The notes: generated by a model from the letters alone, not told the origin. 64,000 nucleotides of DNA from Mesosutterella faecium (GCF_022809315.2 NZ_JAKZJU020000001.1:2268979-2332978); one strand, 5' to 3'. Shown: positions 54,449-63,326, numbered from the stretch's first letter. A program made the numbers and translations.

Positions 54449-55315
54449 ATGTCGTACAGGGCGATGGACTGGGCCGCATCAGTTGATGTTGAAACTTCGC
54501 AACAGAGGCTTTGCCTCATGCTGTTGGCTTGGCACATGAGTGAAAGAACGGGGGAGTGCTTCCCGAGTCAAGCATTGCTTGCGAAAGAGGCACACATCAG
54601 TCTTCGCGCCGTGCAGTACGCCTTGTCTCAACTGGAACAAAAGAACCTCATCACCAGACGAGCAGAGAAGGATGATCGAGGCGTGATAGTCCGCACTCTC
54701 TATGCGATGTCTATATCGAATAGGGTGTCGCAAGGCGTGCAGGACGTGTCGCATACCGTGCATGAGGGTGTCGCACAGGGTGCGGGAGGGTGTCGCACGG
54801 ATTGCACCGGGGTGTCGCATACCGTGCATGAGGGTGTCGCACAGGGTGCATGTAAACAAGGAATAGAACAAGGAATTAAACAAGGAACTGAACAGGGGAT
54901 AGAAGCTCTTCCTCCCTCCCCGCCTCCGGCGAGGAGGAAGACCGCGTTCCCCTGCCCACCAGAAATCAACCCTGAGGCATGGGACGCGTGGATGCAGGTT
55001 AGGAAAGCAAAGAGGACGGGCGGAATCACGGAGTATGGGTGGAAGCTCTTCTGCAATCAAGCGGCTAAGGCTGGACTAACACCAGCGCAGGCGATAGATC
55101 TCTGCATAGAGCGGGGATGGCAAGGATTTAAAGCCGAGTGGCTGAAGAGAGAGCAGGAACCGGAGGACGACTTCAAACGCATGGGTAGGCAGGAACGAGA
55201 AAGGCAGAGGCTTGCGAAGCAGCAGGGTCAGGCGCCGGCGCCTTCTTCGAAGCCCGCTTCTGAACCACAGAACCACGACGACGAAATCTACGAGGAACTC
55301 AATGGACTCTTTTGA
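54449..55315 (+). CDS. Phage replication initiator (O-like) with embedded origin
   Basis: A 288-residue protein with an N-terminal winged HTH (about 15-75, FPSQALLAKEAHISLRAVQY) of the replication-protein O type and a C-terminal helical domain. Its middle is low-complexity because the DNA there carries six regularly spaced iterons. It precedes a DnaB-like helicase gene, the lambda O-P-like arrangement. Confidence 0.8.
   Translation: MSYRAMDWAASVDVETSQQRLCLMLLAWHMSERTGECFPSQALLAKEAHISLRAVQYALSQLEQKNLITRRAEKDDRGVIVRTLYAMSISNRVSQGVQDVSHTVHEGVAQGAGGCRTDCTGVSHTVHEGVAQGACKQGIEQGIKQGTEQGIEALPPSPPPARRKTAFPCPPEINPEAWDAWMQVRKAKRTGGITEYGWKLFCNQAAKAGLTPAQAIDLCIERGWQGFKAEWLKREQEPEDDFKRMGRQERERQRLAKQQGQAPAPSSKPASEPQNHDDEIYEELNGLF
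54725..54841 (+). repeat. Six iterons of GTGTCGCA
   Basis: GTGTCGCA starts at 54725, 54746, 54768, 54790, 54812 and 54834: spacings of 21, 22, 22, 22 and 22 bp, two helical turns. This period is not a multiple of three, so the protein does not explain it. Initiator genes of lambdoid phages carry such iterons. Confidence 0.85.
54855..54900 (+). repeat. A-rich 12-bp repeats beside the iterons (possible unwinding element)
   Basis: AACAAGGAA occurs at 54855, 54867 and 54879, spaced 12 bp, with a degenerate fourth copy. It directly follows the iterons, where lambda has its AT-rich unwinding region. Confidence 0.6.
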
Positions 55316-55685
55316 AGCCGCACGGATCGACCGTCATGCTCCATTCGGACCGGTGATCTACATCACCTTCCGATCAAAGGTTTTTCCGGATCACGCAACA
55401 CCAAGGCTCAAGGTCAACTGGGGCTTCGGTGACGGCGAGGAAGATCTCGTTCCATACGTTGACGACGAGGTTTTTATCGATCCATTGGACAGGTTCCAGG
55501 ACGTGGACTGGCGATTCTGCCGGGGGCATTCCGTTTCCGTGAAGTCTGAGGAGGGTATGGATCCGGTGATGTGGGCCTGCAGAGACAACATATTGAACGC
55601 TGATCCGTGCTTCGCTTCTTTCCTGGACTCAACCGACAGAATGGAGGTTTACAGAGATGGCAGATGTCTTTGCAGGGACCGTTGA
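55302..55685 (+). CDS. Hypothetical phage protein
   Basis: 127 residues from ATG 55302 (GAGGAACTC upstream), overlapping the end of the initiator gene. Mixed alpha/beta (FGPVIYITFRSKVFPDHA). Unrecognised. Confidence 0.55.
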   Translation: MDSFEAARIDRHAPFGPVIYITFRSKVFPDHATPRLKVNWGFGDGEEDLVPYVDDEVFIDPLDRFQDVDWRFCRGHSVSVKSEEGMDPVMWACRDNILNADPCFASFLDSTDRMEVYRDGRCLCRDR

Positions 55686-56685
55686 ACCGGCAAAAACCCG
55701 CGGCGCCTGGAGCGACTACAACGCCCGGATTGCCGAGGACATCGTCAAGTGCGGACAGCTGCAGGGCGATATCGCTTCGGAGTTGATGTACCCGGCCAGT
55801 CGGCTTGCAGGAAAGAATCCGCTCGTGAAGTCCTTTGACTTCCGTCCTTCGGAACTCACTATCTGGGGCGGCGAAAACGGAGCGGGAAAGTCAGCCCTTA
55901 TGAATCAGCTTGCTCTTTCCATGATGTCTCAGAGCCAGAAAGTTTGTTTGTTCTCGTTCGAAATGGATCCGAAGCGGACGCTGATCAGCTGCATGCGCTG
56001 CGCTTTTGGCCGTTCGCCCACGACTCAGGATCTTTTCCCTTTCTTCGACTGGGCGAACGATTTGCTCTACATCTACAGGAACCAGGGCGCTATCAGCGCG
56101 GAGTACTGCGCAGACGGTGTCTTCTACGCCGCGAAAATGCTCGGGTGCCGGCACATCGTTGTGGATAACCTCATGATGCTCACGACTGGAAACAGCTCGG
56201 ACTCGGTTATGCAGTCTCAGAAGCGCGTGGTCCAGACCATGAAAGAAATCGCTATCGCAACCGGCGCCCATATCCATCTTGTCGCGCATCTTCGCAAGCC
56301 GGCGAATGGTCAGGGGCAGAACGCGAAGCCGTCCCGTTTTGACATCTCCGGATCGTCAGACATCAGCAACCTGGCCGATAACGTGGCCTTGCTCAGGCGC
56401 AATCGAGAGAAGGAGCAGCAGATTATCGACGGCGGATTTCGTAATGACCAGTGGGACTCTGAACCGGATGTCCTTCTGACAGTAGATAAGCAGCGAGCAA
56501 CCGGAGACTCAAGCATGACGCCGCTCTGGTACGACAAGCCTAGCGGCCAGTTCTGCATAAGCTCAGCTCGGTATCTGCAGGACTACATGCCGTCCGGGAT
56601 GTCCGGAATCGACACGACAAAACCGCATCAGCTCGATGCCATTCAGGGACTTAAGGAAAGGAGCAAGCCATGGGAACCGATATGA
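55657..56685 (+). CDS. DnaB/Twinkle-like replicative helicase
   Basis: A 342-residue RecA-fold helicase without an N-terminal primase. Walker A is GENGAGKSA, followed by LFSFEMDPK, Walker B HIVVDNLMML and the HLVAHLRKP / ISGSSDISNLADN motifs. It is the likely phage replicative helicase loaded at the adjacent origin. GGAGG precedes the ATG. Confidence 0.88.
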   Translation: MADVFAGTVEPAKTRGAWSDYNARIAEDIVKCGQLQGDIASELMYPASRLAGKNPLVKSFDFRPSELTIWGGENGAGKSALMNQLALSMMSQSQKVCLFSFEMDPKRTLISCMRCAFGRSPTTQDLFPFFDWANDLLYIYRNQGAISAEYCADGVFYAAKMLGCRHIVVDNLMMLTTGNSSDSVMQSQKRVVQTMKEIAIATGAHIHLVAHLRKPANGQGQNAKPSRFDISGSSDISNLADNVALLRRNREKEQQIIDGGFRNDQWDSEPDVLLTVDKQRATGDSSMTPLWYDKPSGQFCISSARYLQDYMPSGMSGIDTTKPHQLDAIQGLKERSKPWEPI

Positions 56686-57011
56686 GCTACTGGAGCAACC
56701 AGCTCGCAGCTATAGACGCAGAAGAACTCAAGAAACAAAAACGACGAGAAAGAGCTGTTAAAGAAAGAATGCGAGCGATTGGAAGACAAAAAAAGCCTCG
56801 AAAACCCCGAAAGCCCCGCACGAAACTCATCGCTTCCCAGGGAGAAATCGAAATTATTTCGAGAGCCTGGGCGTGCATGAATCATTCAGATTTCTGCGCG
56901 GGTTCAAAAGTAAGCAGGAAAACCGTGTGGGCAATTTTGAAAATGTATCCGGTGTCAAACTGGTCTATCGACAAAGCTTTGTCATTCGCGAAAACGGTGG
57001 AGATTAAATGA
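56670..57011 (+). CDS. Basic phage protein
   Basis: A 113-residue strongly basic protein (a central RQKKPRKPRKPR run) with a possible C-terminal HTH. AAAGGAGC precedes the ATG. Unrecognised. Confidence 0.55.
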   Translation: MGTDMSYWSNQLAAIDAEELKKQKRRERAVKERMRAIGRQKKPRKPRKPRTKLIASQGEIEIISRAWACMNHSDFCAGSKVSRKTVWAILKMYPVSNWSIDKALSFAKTVEIK

Positions 57012-57406
57012 TTTTTAAGACTCGGCATAAAAACTACGCCCTGGAGGGGCTCAGGGCCAGAGGTCGTCTCAAAACAGGCGAGCTGAACAAGACCGAGCAG
57101 TCGTACTCCGATTACTTGGAGGGAGAAAAGCGCTCAGGACGCATCTTAGATTTTTGGTTCGAGAGCATGAAGCTCAAAGTGGCTGATGGCTCATGCTGGT
57201 ACACGCCGGATTTCGTCGTTCTTCGCCCAGATGGCAGGATCGAGCTGCACGAAGTGAAAGGCGCTCCAGCGGTGTTCATGGACGACGCGAAGATCAAGTG
57301 CAAAGTCATTGCCGACAAATACCCGTTCGATTTTTTTGTTATCTATCCCCGACGCAAAAAAGACGGCGGCGGGTTCGATGTTCTTCCTTACCCTGGCAGG
57401 AGATAG
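57008..57406 (+). CDS. DUF1064 nuclease-like phage protein
   Basis: A 132-residue protein with YTPDFVVLRPDGRIELHEVKG, the PD-(D/E)xK-like core of DUF1064. It is usually placed among phage resolvase-like nucleases. ATGA overlap with the gene before. Confidence 0.85.
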   Translation: MIFKTRHKNYALEGLRARGRLKTGELNKTEQSYSDYLEGEKRSGRILDFWFESMKLKVADGSCWYTPDFVVLRPDGRIELHEVKGAPAVFMDDAKIKCKVIADKYPFDFFVIYPRRKKDGGGFDVLPYPGRR

Positions 57407-57410
57407 TCCG

Positions 57411-57668
57411 ATGCATAGCTACACATGGCACGTCGTTGCGCAAATGCGGGATATGCCCAAAAACGGCAAGAGGGTTCTCTTCGAGGCCCGCTCCGGGTTT
57501 CGCTTCTATGGCAAGCGAACGGGCAGGGAAACAGTCGAGATGCTCTTAACTGGCAGAGAAATCTCATGGGTTCTTATCAAAATGTGGGCGGAGGAAGAAA
57601 CGCCGGAGAACGAAGGAGCGATCGAGCGAGGACGGCGGTTTAATAGGAGTGGCTTCGATGGACGTTGA
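57411..57668 (+). CDS. Hypothetical phage protein
   Basis: 85 residues from ATG 57411 (AGGAGATAG upstream). Starts MHSYTWHVVAQMRDMPKNGK. Unrecognised. Confidence 0.5.
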   Translation: MHSYTWHVVAQMRDMPKNGKRVLFEARSGFRFYGKRTGRETVEMLLTGREISWVLIKMWAEEETPENEGAIERGRRFNRSGFDGR

Positions 57669-58008
57669 GCAAAGATTGCGCAACTGGGGGAGGTGGAGCA
57701 GGACTGGAAGCGGTTCGCACGCACAGGCTTCGCCTATCTACCGCATGATGAGGGAGAACAATCCGGACTACGAAGTGGAGCCTTCGGCGCGGCTGTTCTA
57801 TGACGAGCAGGACGCAATGCGCGTGGACAAGGCGATCACAAACGCCAGGCTCTACCCGTATGAGAAGGAAATGCTGAAGATGCGCTACATCCAGCTCTGC
57901 AATCGGACTTTCATCTGCCGGTACGAGAGGATCCTTTACCGAGAATTCGACACTCTCATGGCGATAGCCGTAGCGAAAGTGAAGCACGAGCTTGAATTCG
58001 ATGTATAA
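57658..58008 (+). CDS. Q-like late antiterminator
   Basis: 116 residues from ATG 57658 (AGGAG at 8 nt; GTG 57649 is the alternative). The N-terminal RLRNWGRWSR and the C-terminal EKEMLKMRYIQL, with a Tyr-rich tail, resemble the phage 82-type Q family. A terminator follows at 58088-58121, as downstream of lambda Q. Confidence 0.7.
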   Translation: MDVEQRLRNWGRWSRTGSGSHAQASPIYRMMRENNPDYEVEPSARLFYDEQDAMRVDKAITNARLYPYEKEMLKMRYIQLCNRTFICRYERILYREFDTLMAIAVAKVKHELEFDV

Positions 58009-58087
58009 TTTCCATTACAACTTGAACGGTGACCCTGTGTCTTTAAACCTGCCTTTTGGCGGGTTAGGCGCACCAAAAAGAAACGTG

Positions 58088-58121
58088 AACCCCGGTCAGA
58101 GATGATGCGGGGTTTGTTTTT
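58088..58121 (+). terminator. Terminator downstream of the Q-like gene
   Basis: AACCCCG (58088-58094) pairs with CGGGGTT (58108-58114), followed by TGTTTT. It may be the tR'-like target of Q antitermination. Confidence 0.7.
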
Positions 58122-58123
58122 GG

Positions 58124-58142
58124 GGTACGATTGTTTCGTACC
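58124..58142. promoter_or_regulatory. Perfect inverted repeat before the moron gene
   Basis: GGTACGA (58124-58130) and TCGTACC (58136-58142) around 5 nt lie 20 bp before the next ATG. A regulator site is likely, but an mRNA hairpin is also possible. Confidence 0.45.
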
Positions 58143-58161
58143 ATTTGCTCGACTTGTCGAC

Positions 58162-59046
58162 ATGGAAAAAAACAGTCGCAGTTTCGCCATTAGATTTGAA
58201 GGCCCGGCCCTGGACGACCATACAATGGATGTTGCCCAGCTGGCTCCGGCGCTTTTGGCTGTAAATGACGCACTAGTCGAGTTGAATTCTGCTGTCAATA
58301 AAGACGACGCCAAGGTTCGTCTTAAGGTTTCGGCCGACTTTAAGCCTGGCAGTTTTATCATCAACCTGACTTTAGACGTTGGCTTACTTACCCAGATTCA
58401 GGATTTTTTGCTCAGCCCGGCAACAACAGCAACATGCAACGCCTTCACCCTAATCGAAGCGTTTATTGAGATCTTGGGGCTTAAGAAGTTTTTGGAAGGA
58501 TATAAGCCAGACGCCGTTAACTGGAACGAAGATAAATCAAAAGCAACCATTGTGTTCAATAACAACACGATGATTGTGAATAACTATACCTATTATGGGT
58601 ATAAAAACATTAAGTGCCGCGAAGCTTGTTCTAGGATTGCCGATCCTCTTTGCCAAGAGGGAATAGACGCCATTTCTGTTGCGACAGAACAGCGAGAATT
58701 TAGGCTTGAAAAAGCTGATCTTGATTCCTTTCAGAGGCCGGAAGAAAGCCTGGAAATTAACTCTCATGTAAATGAAGCGGCTCTGCTTATTGAGACGGCG
58801 TCATTCAAAGATGGCGGAAAATGGAAAGTATCTTTAGGAGAAAAAAACTCGATTTTTGCTTCTATCGAAGATACGGAATTTCTAGCTCGCATCGATGAAG
58901 GAAAAGAAAGATTCGGCAAGGGCGATGTTCTCATTGTCGATCTTGAAACAAAGCAAATGGTGGAAGGTGGAAAGCTTGTTATTCGCTACTCCATCCTTAA
59001 GGTGAAGCAGCATAAACCAGGGGTGGAACAGCTAGAGCTTTTGTAA
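58162..59046 (+). CDS. Moron-like hypothetical protein
   Basis: 294 residues from ATG 58162. AT-rich compared with the phage around it and bracketed by terminators on both sides with its own palindrome upstream, the classic moron layout. The N-terminus (RSFAIRFEGPALDDHTMDV) resembles a family scattered in mobile elements with no known function. Confidence 0.65.
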   Translation: MEKNSRSFAIRFEGPALDDHTMDVAQLAPALLAVNDALVELNSAVNKDDAKVRLKVSADFKPGSFIINLTLDVGLLTQIQDFLLSPATTATCNAFTLIEAFIEILGLKKFLEGYKPDAVNWNEDKSKATIVFNNNTMIVNNYTYYGYKNIKCREACSRIADPLCQEGIDAISVATEQREFRLEKADLDSFQRPEESLEINSHVNEAALLIETASFKDGGKWKVSLGEKNSIFASIEDTEFLARIDEGKERFGKGDVLIVDLETKQMVEGGKLVIRYSILKVKQHKPGVEQLELL

Positions 59047-59067
59047 CCTTCTATAGGAAACGAATTC

Positions 59068-59104
59068 AAGCCCGAAGGTCGGAAGATCTCCGGGCTTAAT
59101 TTTT
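59068..59104 (+). terminator. Terminator after the moron gene
   Basis: AAGCCCG (59068-59074) pairs with CGGGCTT (59091-59097), followed by AATTTTT. Confidence 0.8.
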
Positions 59105-59318
59105 ATGCCGGTGGAGTGTGGAAACGAGTTCTCGAAAGAGGCCGTCTTGCCAAGCGCATTCCATCGGCACCAGTTACGCCGGGGCTTCGCCCTCCTTTTA
59201 ACGTACGCGATGCTGTTACCTGCAGCGAAGCTCCGGCACCCCTATTGCAGCCGACTCTCCTAAGTGCGGTGCTTTCGCCGGGGTCGAAAGGCTCCGGCTC
59301 TTTCTATTTGGAATCGCC
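59105..59318. other. Gene-free stretch before the lysis-like gene
   Basis: About 214 bp. An apparent short reading frame here has no ribosome site. It likely contains leader or promoter sequence. Nothing firm. Confidence 0.3.
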
Positions 59319-59549
59319 ATGTCCTTTATGAACACCGATGTTGAAAAAGCTATTGGTGATTTGGACCAGCGCCTGATGATGGTTGAGGCAAAGGTCCGGC
59401 TCGGCGAGCAGAAAGAGCAGAAGCAATGGGCAGAAAGTGCGGCTAGATCTGAGGCTCGCTTTAATCGTTTCATTGGCGGCCTGTGGGGCGCGATTATTGC
59501 GCTTTCGATTGTTCTTATCGTTCTCTGGGCTAAGAAAACAGGAATTTAA
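59319..59549 (+). CDS. XhlA-like coiled-coil membrane protein
   Basis: A 76-residue protein with an N-terminal coiled coil and one C-terminal transmembrane segment (LWGAIIALSIVLIVLWA). This is the layout of XhlA-type haemolysin/holin-associated proteins of phage lysis modules. The upstream ribosome site is weak. Confidence 0.55.
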   Translation: MSFMNTDVEKAIGDLDQRLMMVEAKVRLGEQKEQKQWAESAARSEARFNRFIGGLWGAIIALSIVLIVLWAKKTGI

Positions 59550-59877
59550 TTGCCTCGCTTATCAAGACCACAACAAGGGCTACAGGCCCAGCAACGATGA
59601 GACTCATTCTCCTTGTTTGCTGTGCTCTTCTTTCAGCTTCGGCTTTGGACTCCAATGCGATTTGCCTTTGCAGTGTTTCGTTTTGCGCGTTGATTCTTTC
59701 AAGTGTTTGTACAAGGACACGGGCAAACGAGCAGGCGCTGTTATCAACGCTTGCAGCCATTTGGTGCGCGGCGTCACTAACAAATCCATTTGGAAATGGA
59801 TTGGCTCTGATTAAGGTTTGAAATAAGCATGAGGATGCATAGTCAATTAGTTCTTTCTCGTGCTCTGTGATTGCCAT
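59530..59877 (-). CDS. Coiled-coil membrane protein (antisense to the late operon)
   Basis: 115 residues from ATG 59877 with AAGGAG 8 nt upstream. Helical body and one C-terminal transmembrane segment (VAGPVALVVVLISEAI). Its orientation is opposite to the late genes, so it probably has its own promoter, consistent with a moron or exclusion protein. Overlaps the previous gene's tail by 20 bp. Confidence 0.6.
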   Translation of the reverse strand: MAITEHEKELIDYASSCLFQTLIRANPFPNGFVSDAAHQMAASVDNSACSFARVLVQTLERINAQNETLQRQIALESKAEAERRAQQTRRMSLIVAGPVALVVVLISEAIKFLFS

Positions 59878-59904
59878 TCTTGAACTCCTTTGTTTCGTGA
59901 CGGT

Positions 59905-60294
59905 ATGCCTCTGCTCCACATCTGCGCCTATCCGGGATGCCAGGCGGCCATACCTTTGACTGATAAGTATTGCTCAAGGCACAAAGAGAAAGGCAAAGAG
60001 CTAGCCGCCGAGCGCGAAGCGAGAAGAAAGAGATTCAAGGGAACGGCTTCGCAGCGTGGCTACGGTTCAAAGTGGCAGCGCCTGCGGGCCCAATTCCTTA
60101 AATCTCATCCTCTTTGTGAGGAGTGCAAGCGGCAAGGCCGGCTGACTAAAGCCACGGATGTTGATCACATCATCCCGCATCATGGCGACCCAAAGCTAAT
60201 GTGGGATCAGAGCAACTGGCAGGCTCTGTGCCACGAATGTCACAGCCGCAAGACCGCTAAAGAAAACGGTGGGTTCGGTAACTCAGTGCTTTGA
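59905..60294 (+). CDS. HNH endonuclease
   Basis: About 129 residues. Zinc-finger-like CAYPGC and YCSRH at the N-terminus, then the HNH core DVDHIIPHHGDPKLMWDQSN with CHECH. HNH nucleases next to terminase genes help DNA packaging in HK97-like phages. An in-frame TTG at 59890 is the other start. Confidence 0.9.
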   Translation: MPLLHICAYPGCQAAIPLTDKYCSRHKEKGKELAAEREARRKRFKGTASQRGYGSKWQRLRAQFLKSHPLCEECKRQGRLTKATDVDHIIPHHGDPKLMWDQSNWQALCHECHSRKTAKENGGFGNSVL

Positions 60295-60873
60295 GAAGCG
60301 GTTGTTAAGGTCCGCAATGATTTTGGGTTGAGTAATAAGTATCTCGACGGCTGAATTGATCAGAGTGGATAAGCTTTCTGCGGTTCCTTTGGGGTCGAGC
60401 CCAGACTTGTCCAAGCTGTCTAATGTTCCCGCGTGAACAAATTCATTACCGGCAAATCGGCAGACATTTAGAAGGCTTTCGATCTGAGTGTTTCTCTTCG
60501 AAACTTCACTAATTTTAGAGGCTAAAGTTTTCTGGTCGTAGCCCAGCCAAGTTAAAAGTTGTTCGAGGCAAAGTCTTAACAGCATGCATGATCCTCTTGG
60601 CGATCTAGTGAGGATGCTCTGAGCTTCTCGAAATGTTTTCGCAGCTGGCTCCGGCATGTCTTTATGCGGTGCAACGTCTTTGTAATCCGGATAGACAAGC
60701 TCTTTATTCACCCAGAGAGCGGGCTTGTTGCAATTGAAGCAAACAGAGATGGCTGCTTCTTCGCTCTTAAAGTCTTCTGAGAAGTCCTTTTTTATAGAAA
60801 CCCAGTGCATTGTGGCCAAAACACCACAGTGCGGACAGGTGAACGCGTGAGCCTTAAATTTAGGTTCGTTCAT
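60283..60873 (-). CDS. DUF4145-domain protein with zinc ribbon
   Basis: 196 residues from ATG 60873. A zinc ribbon (CPHCG, CFNCN) is followed by the DUF4145 helical region (GSCMLLRLCLEQLLTWLGY). The gene is inserted antisense between HNH and terminase genes. DUF4145 proteins occur in defence contexts, but no function is established. Confidence 0.8.
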   Translation of the reverse strand: MNEPKFKAHAFTCPHCGVLATMHWVSIKKDFSEDFKSEEAAISVCFNCNKPALWVNKELVYPDYKDVAPHKDMPEPAAKTFREAQSILTRSPRGSCMLLRLCLEQLLTWLGYDQKTLASKISEVSKRNTQIESLLNVCRFAGNEFVHAGTLDSLDKSGLDPKGTAESLSTLINSAVEILITQPKIIADLNNRFSKH

Positions 60874-60883
60874 AGAGGTGCTT

Positions 60884-61105
60884 ATGTCGGTTGAGAATAA
60901 AGTGTCCTGCCTTTCCTCTGTATATAAGGGCATTGGCGAGGCTAGAAAGATTTTAGATCGACTGGCCGAGATCACGGACAAAAGATTCAGCGGAGAAGTG
61001 CTGCCGCTTGAAGAGATCGTTTCTCTGTCGTCGCAGCTTGACGAATGCAAGACCGATATTGAAATCAAGCTCATTGAGTCCGAGCAGGTCGACAGCAGGG
61101 GGTAG
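60884..61105 (+). CDS. Small helical phage protein
   Basis: 73 residues from ATG 60884 (AGAGG upstream). Helical and acidic (EARKILDRLAEITDKRFSGE). Starts 10 bp from the divergent DUF4145 gene. Unrecognised. Confidence 0.5.
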   Translation: MSVENKVSCLSSVYKGIGEARKILDRLAEITDKRFSGEVLPLEEIVSLSSQLDECKTDIEIKLIESEQVDSRG

Positions 61106-61185
61106 GGGGATCAGATTTTGAAATCGAAAAACCTCAAGACCGCGCCCTTAGTCAATTTTTTGCGTACGAACATCGATTTTTGAAA

Positions 61186-61644
61186 ATGCCGGCCAGACGA
61201 GTTTCAGACGAGGACAAGCGGGCGAGCGGGGTTCATTTGAGCGCGAGGAGCGTCACGGTGCGTCATGACGGCCGCCCCTGGCTGTCTTCTGATCCCCCGA
61301 AGGGGCTGACAGGAGACGCTCGCGACGCCTGGACGAATGTGCTCGCCAATGTCCCGGCGGGAACGCTTAAAGCCACGGATGTCGCGGTTTTCGAGCGCTG
61401 GTGCCGCAACTACGCCCTGTATCGGAAGCTGGCGAAGATGGTTGAAAGGTCCGACGGGTCGTGCCTGATCACCGTGGACGACAAAGGAAATAGGCGAGCG
61501 GCCCCGGAGTTTCTGATGATGCAGCAGGTCGATTCAACCCTGCTGAAGCTTGAGAAAGAGCTTGGTTTCACCCCCGTTTCGCGCACGCGCGCGCCCGTAG
61601 CGGAAAGCGAAGAAAAGGATTCAAGCAACCCGTTTGAGAACTGA
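61186..61644 (+). CDS. P27-family terminase small subunit
   Basis: 152 residues from ATG 61186 (a TTG two codons earlier is possible). The P27 pattern is visible: GDARDAWTNVLANVPAGTL, then VFERWCRNYALYRKL. It recognises phage DNA for packaging. One-base overlap with the large subunit gene. Confidence 0.88.
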   Translation: MPARRVSDEDKRASGVHLSARSVTVRHDGRPWLSSDPPKGLTGDARDAWTNVLANVPAGTLKATDVAVFERWCRNYALYRKLAKMVERSDGSCLITVDDKGNRRAAPEFLMMQQVDSTLLKLEKELGFTPVSRTRAPVAESEEKDSSNPFEN

Positions 61645-63326
61645 TGAAAAAGCCTGACTACGTTGCCATAGCAAAGAAGTATATGAGCGACGTGCAGGAC
61701 GGGACTGTGCCTGCGTGCCGCTATGTGAAAGAGGCGGTAGAGAGGCAGAAGGAAGACCTGAAGCGGTGGCGGGGCAATGACGGCGACTTCTACTTTGATG
61801 AGAAAGAGGCCGGCCGCCCATGCTGGTTCATTGAGAACCTGACTCACACCAAAGGCGAGCTGGCAGGCCGGCAGATTCATCTCGAGCCGTGGCAGGTCTT
61901 CGTCCTCACGACGCTTTTCGGGTGGAGGTCGAAGGCTGGCAACAGGCGCTTCAGGTCGGCGTATGTCGAAGTGCCCAGAGGAAACGGAAAGTCGACCCTG
62001 CTCTCCGGCATCGGCCTCTTCTGTTTGTGCGCAGATCACGAGCCCGGCGCCGAGGTCTACAGCTTTGCAACGACCCGCGAGCAGGCGAAGATCGTCTTTG
62101 GCGACGCCCAGACGATGGCTGAAGGCAACAAAGCCCTTCAGGACGCTTACGGCCTTAAGGTCACAGCGCACGCCATTGTCGTCCCGGGCACGCACAGCAT
62201 GTTCCAGGCGAAGAGCTCCGAGGGCTCCACGCTGGACGGCTTGAACACGCACCTCGCGATCATCGACGAGTTGCACGCGCATAAAAAACGCGATGTTTTC
62301 GATGTGGTTGAGACCAGCCTGGGTAAAAGACGCAATTCGCTGATGGTCTCGATTACGACCGCAGGCGTGGACCGTACGGGGATCTGCTATGAGCAGCGCA
62401 ATGTCGTGACCAAGGTCCTTTCGAAGTCGATTCAGGACGAGTCCTACTTTGGAATCATCTACACGCTGGACCCTGAGGACGACTGGAAGACGGACGAGGC
62501 TCTGGCGAAAGCGAATCCGAACTGGGGCGTTTCCGTCCGACCGGAGGTCATCCGGGCGCTGCAAGCTAAGGCGATAGCGACGCCGGCGGCGGAAAACAAC
62601 TTCAAAACCAAACACCTCGACATCTGGTGCAACGCTGATGTCGGATGGATGGACATGAAGGCGTGGGACGCCTGCGCTGACGAAAGTCTTGATGAGACGG
62701 ATTTCGACGGCCAGCCCTGCTGGCTGGGTCTCGACCTTGCCTCCACTAACGACATGACGGCGAAGGTGAAGCTTTTCCATCGGACCATCGGTGGAGAAAA
62801 CCACTACTACCTGTTCGGAGACTATTGGCTTCCGAGGACGGCCGTTGAGCGGGCAAAGAACAGCCAGTACCAGGGCTGGGAGTATCTGGGATGCCTGCAT
62901 GTGAACGAGGGTCCGGTAACGGACTACGGGCTCATTAAGGATTCGATCCTTGAGGACTGCGGGCGCTACGAAGTTCAGTCCGTGGCCTACGACCCGTTTC
63001 AGGCCGTGCAGCTCTCCAAGGAGCTCTCGGACGACGGCGTCCCGATGGTGCTCTGCAAGCAGACGGTGGCGAACCTCTCGGATCCCATGAAGCAGTTTCA
63101 GGCGTTGGTGCTTGATCACCGCCTGCATTTCAACGGCGACCCTGTCCTCACATGGATGGTGAGCAATGTGGTCTGCCACGTGGACGCCAAAGAGAACATC
63201 TACCCAAGAAAGGAAGTCTCGGAGAACAAGATCGACGGAGTGGTGGCGGCCATCATGGCGCTCTCCCGCGCCCTGCTGAATGAAGACCACCAGGCAATGG
63301 ATTTGAATGAGTTTCTTGAACTATGA
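61644..63326 (+). CDS. Terminase large subunit
   Basis: A 560-residue packaging motor. Walker A-like VPRGNGKSTLLSG, Walker B AIIDELHAH, and a C-terminal RNase-H-like nuclease with LGLDLASTNDMT. It belongs to the HK97-like (P27-associated) terminases. ATGA overlap with the portal gene. Confidence 0.95.
   Translation: MKKPDYVAIAKKYMSDVQDGTVPACRYVKEAVERQKEDLKRWRGNDGDFYFDEKEAGRPCWFIENLTHTKGELAGRQIHLEPWQVFVLTTLFGWRSKAGNRRFRSAYVEVPRGNGKSTLLSGIGLFCLCADHEPGAEVYSFATTREQAKIVFGDAQTMAEGNKALQDAYGLKVTAHAIVVPGTHSMFQAKSSEGSTLDGLNTHLAIIDELHAHKKRDVFDVVETSLGKRRNSLMVSITTAGVDRTGICYEQRNVVTKVLSKSIQDESYFGIIYTLDPEDDWKTDEALAKANPNWGVSVRPEVIRALQAKAIATPAAENNFKTKHLDIWCNADVGWMDMKAWDACADESLDETDFDGQPCWLGLDLASTNDMTAKVKLFHRTIGGENHYYLFGDYWLPRTAVERAKNSQYQGWEYLGCLHVNEGPVTDYGLIKDSILEDCGRYEVQSVAYDPFQAVQLSKELSDDGVPMVLCKQTVANLSDPMKQFQALVLDHRLHFNGDPVLTWMVSNVVCHVDAKENIYPRKEVSENKIDGVVAAIMALSRALLNEDHQAMDLNEFLEL

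Noticed and set aside
54725..54841. CRISPR array
   Set aside because: The repeats are only 8 bp with 13-14 bp between and lie inside a gene; there are no cas genes. Iterons explain them better.
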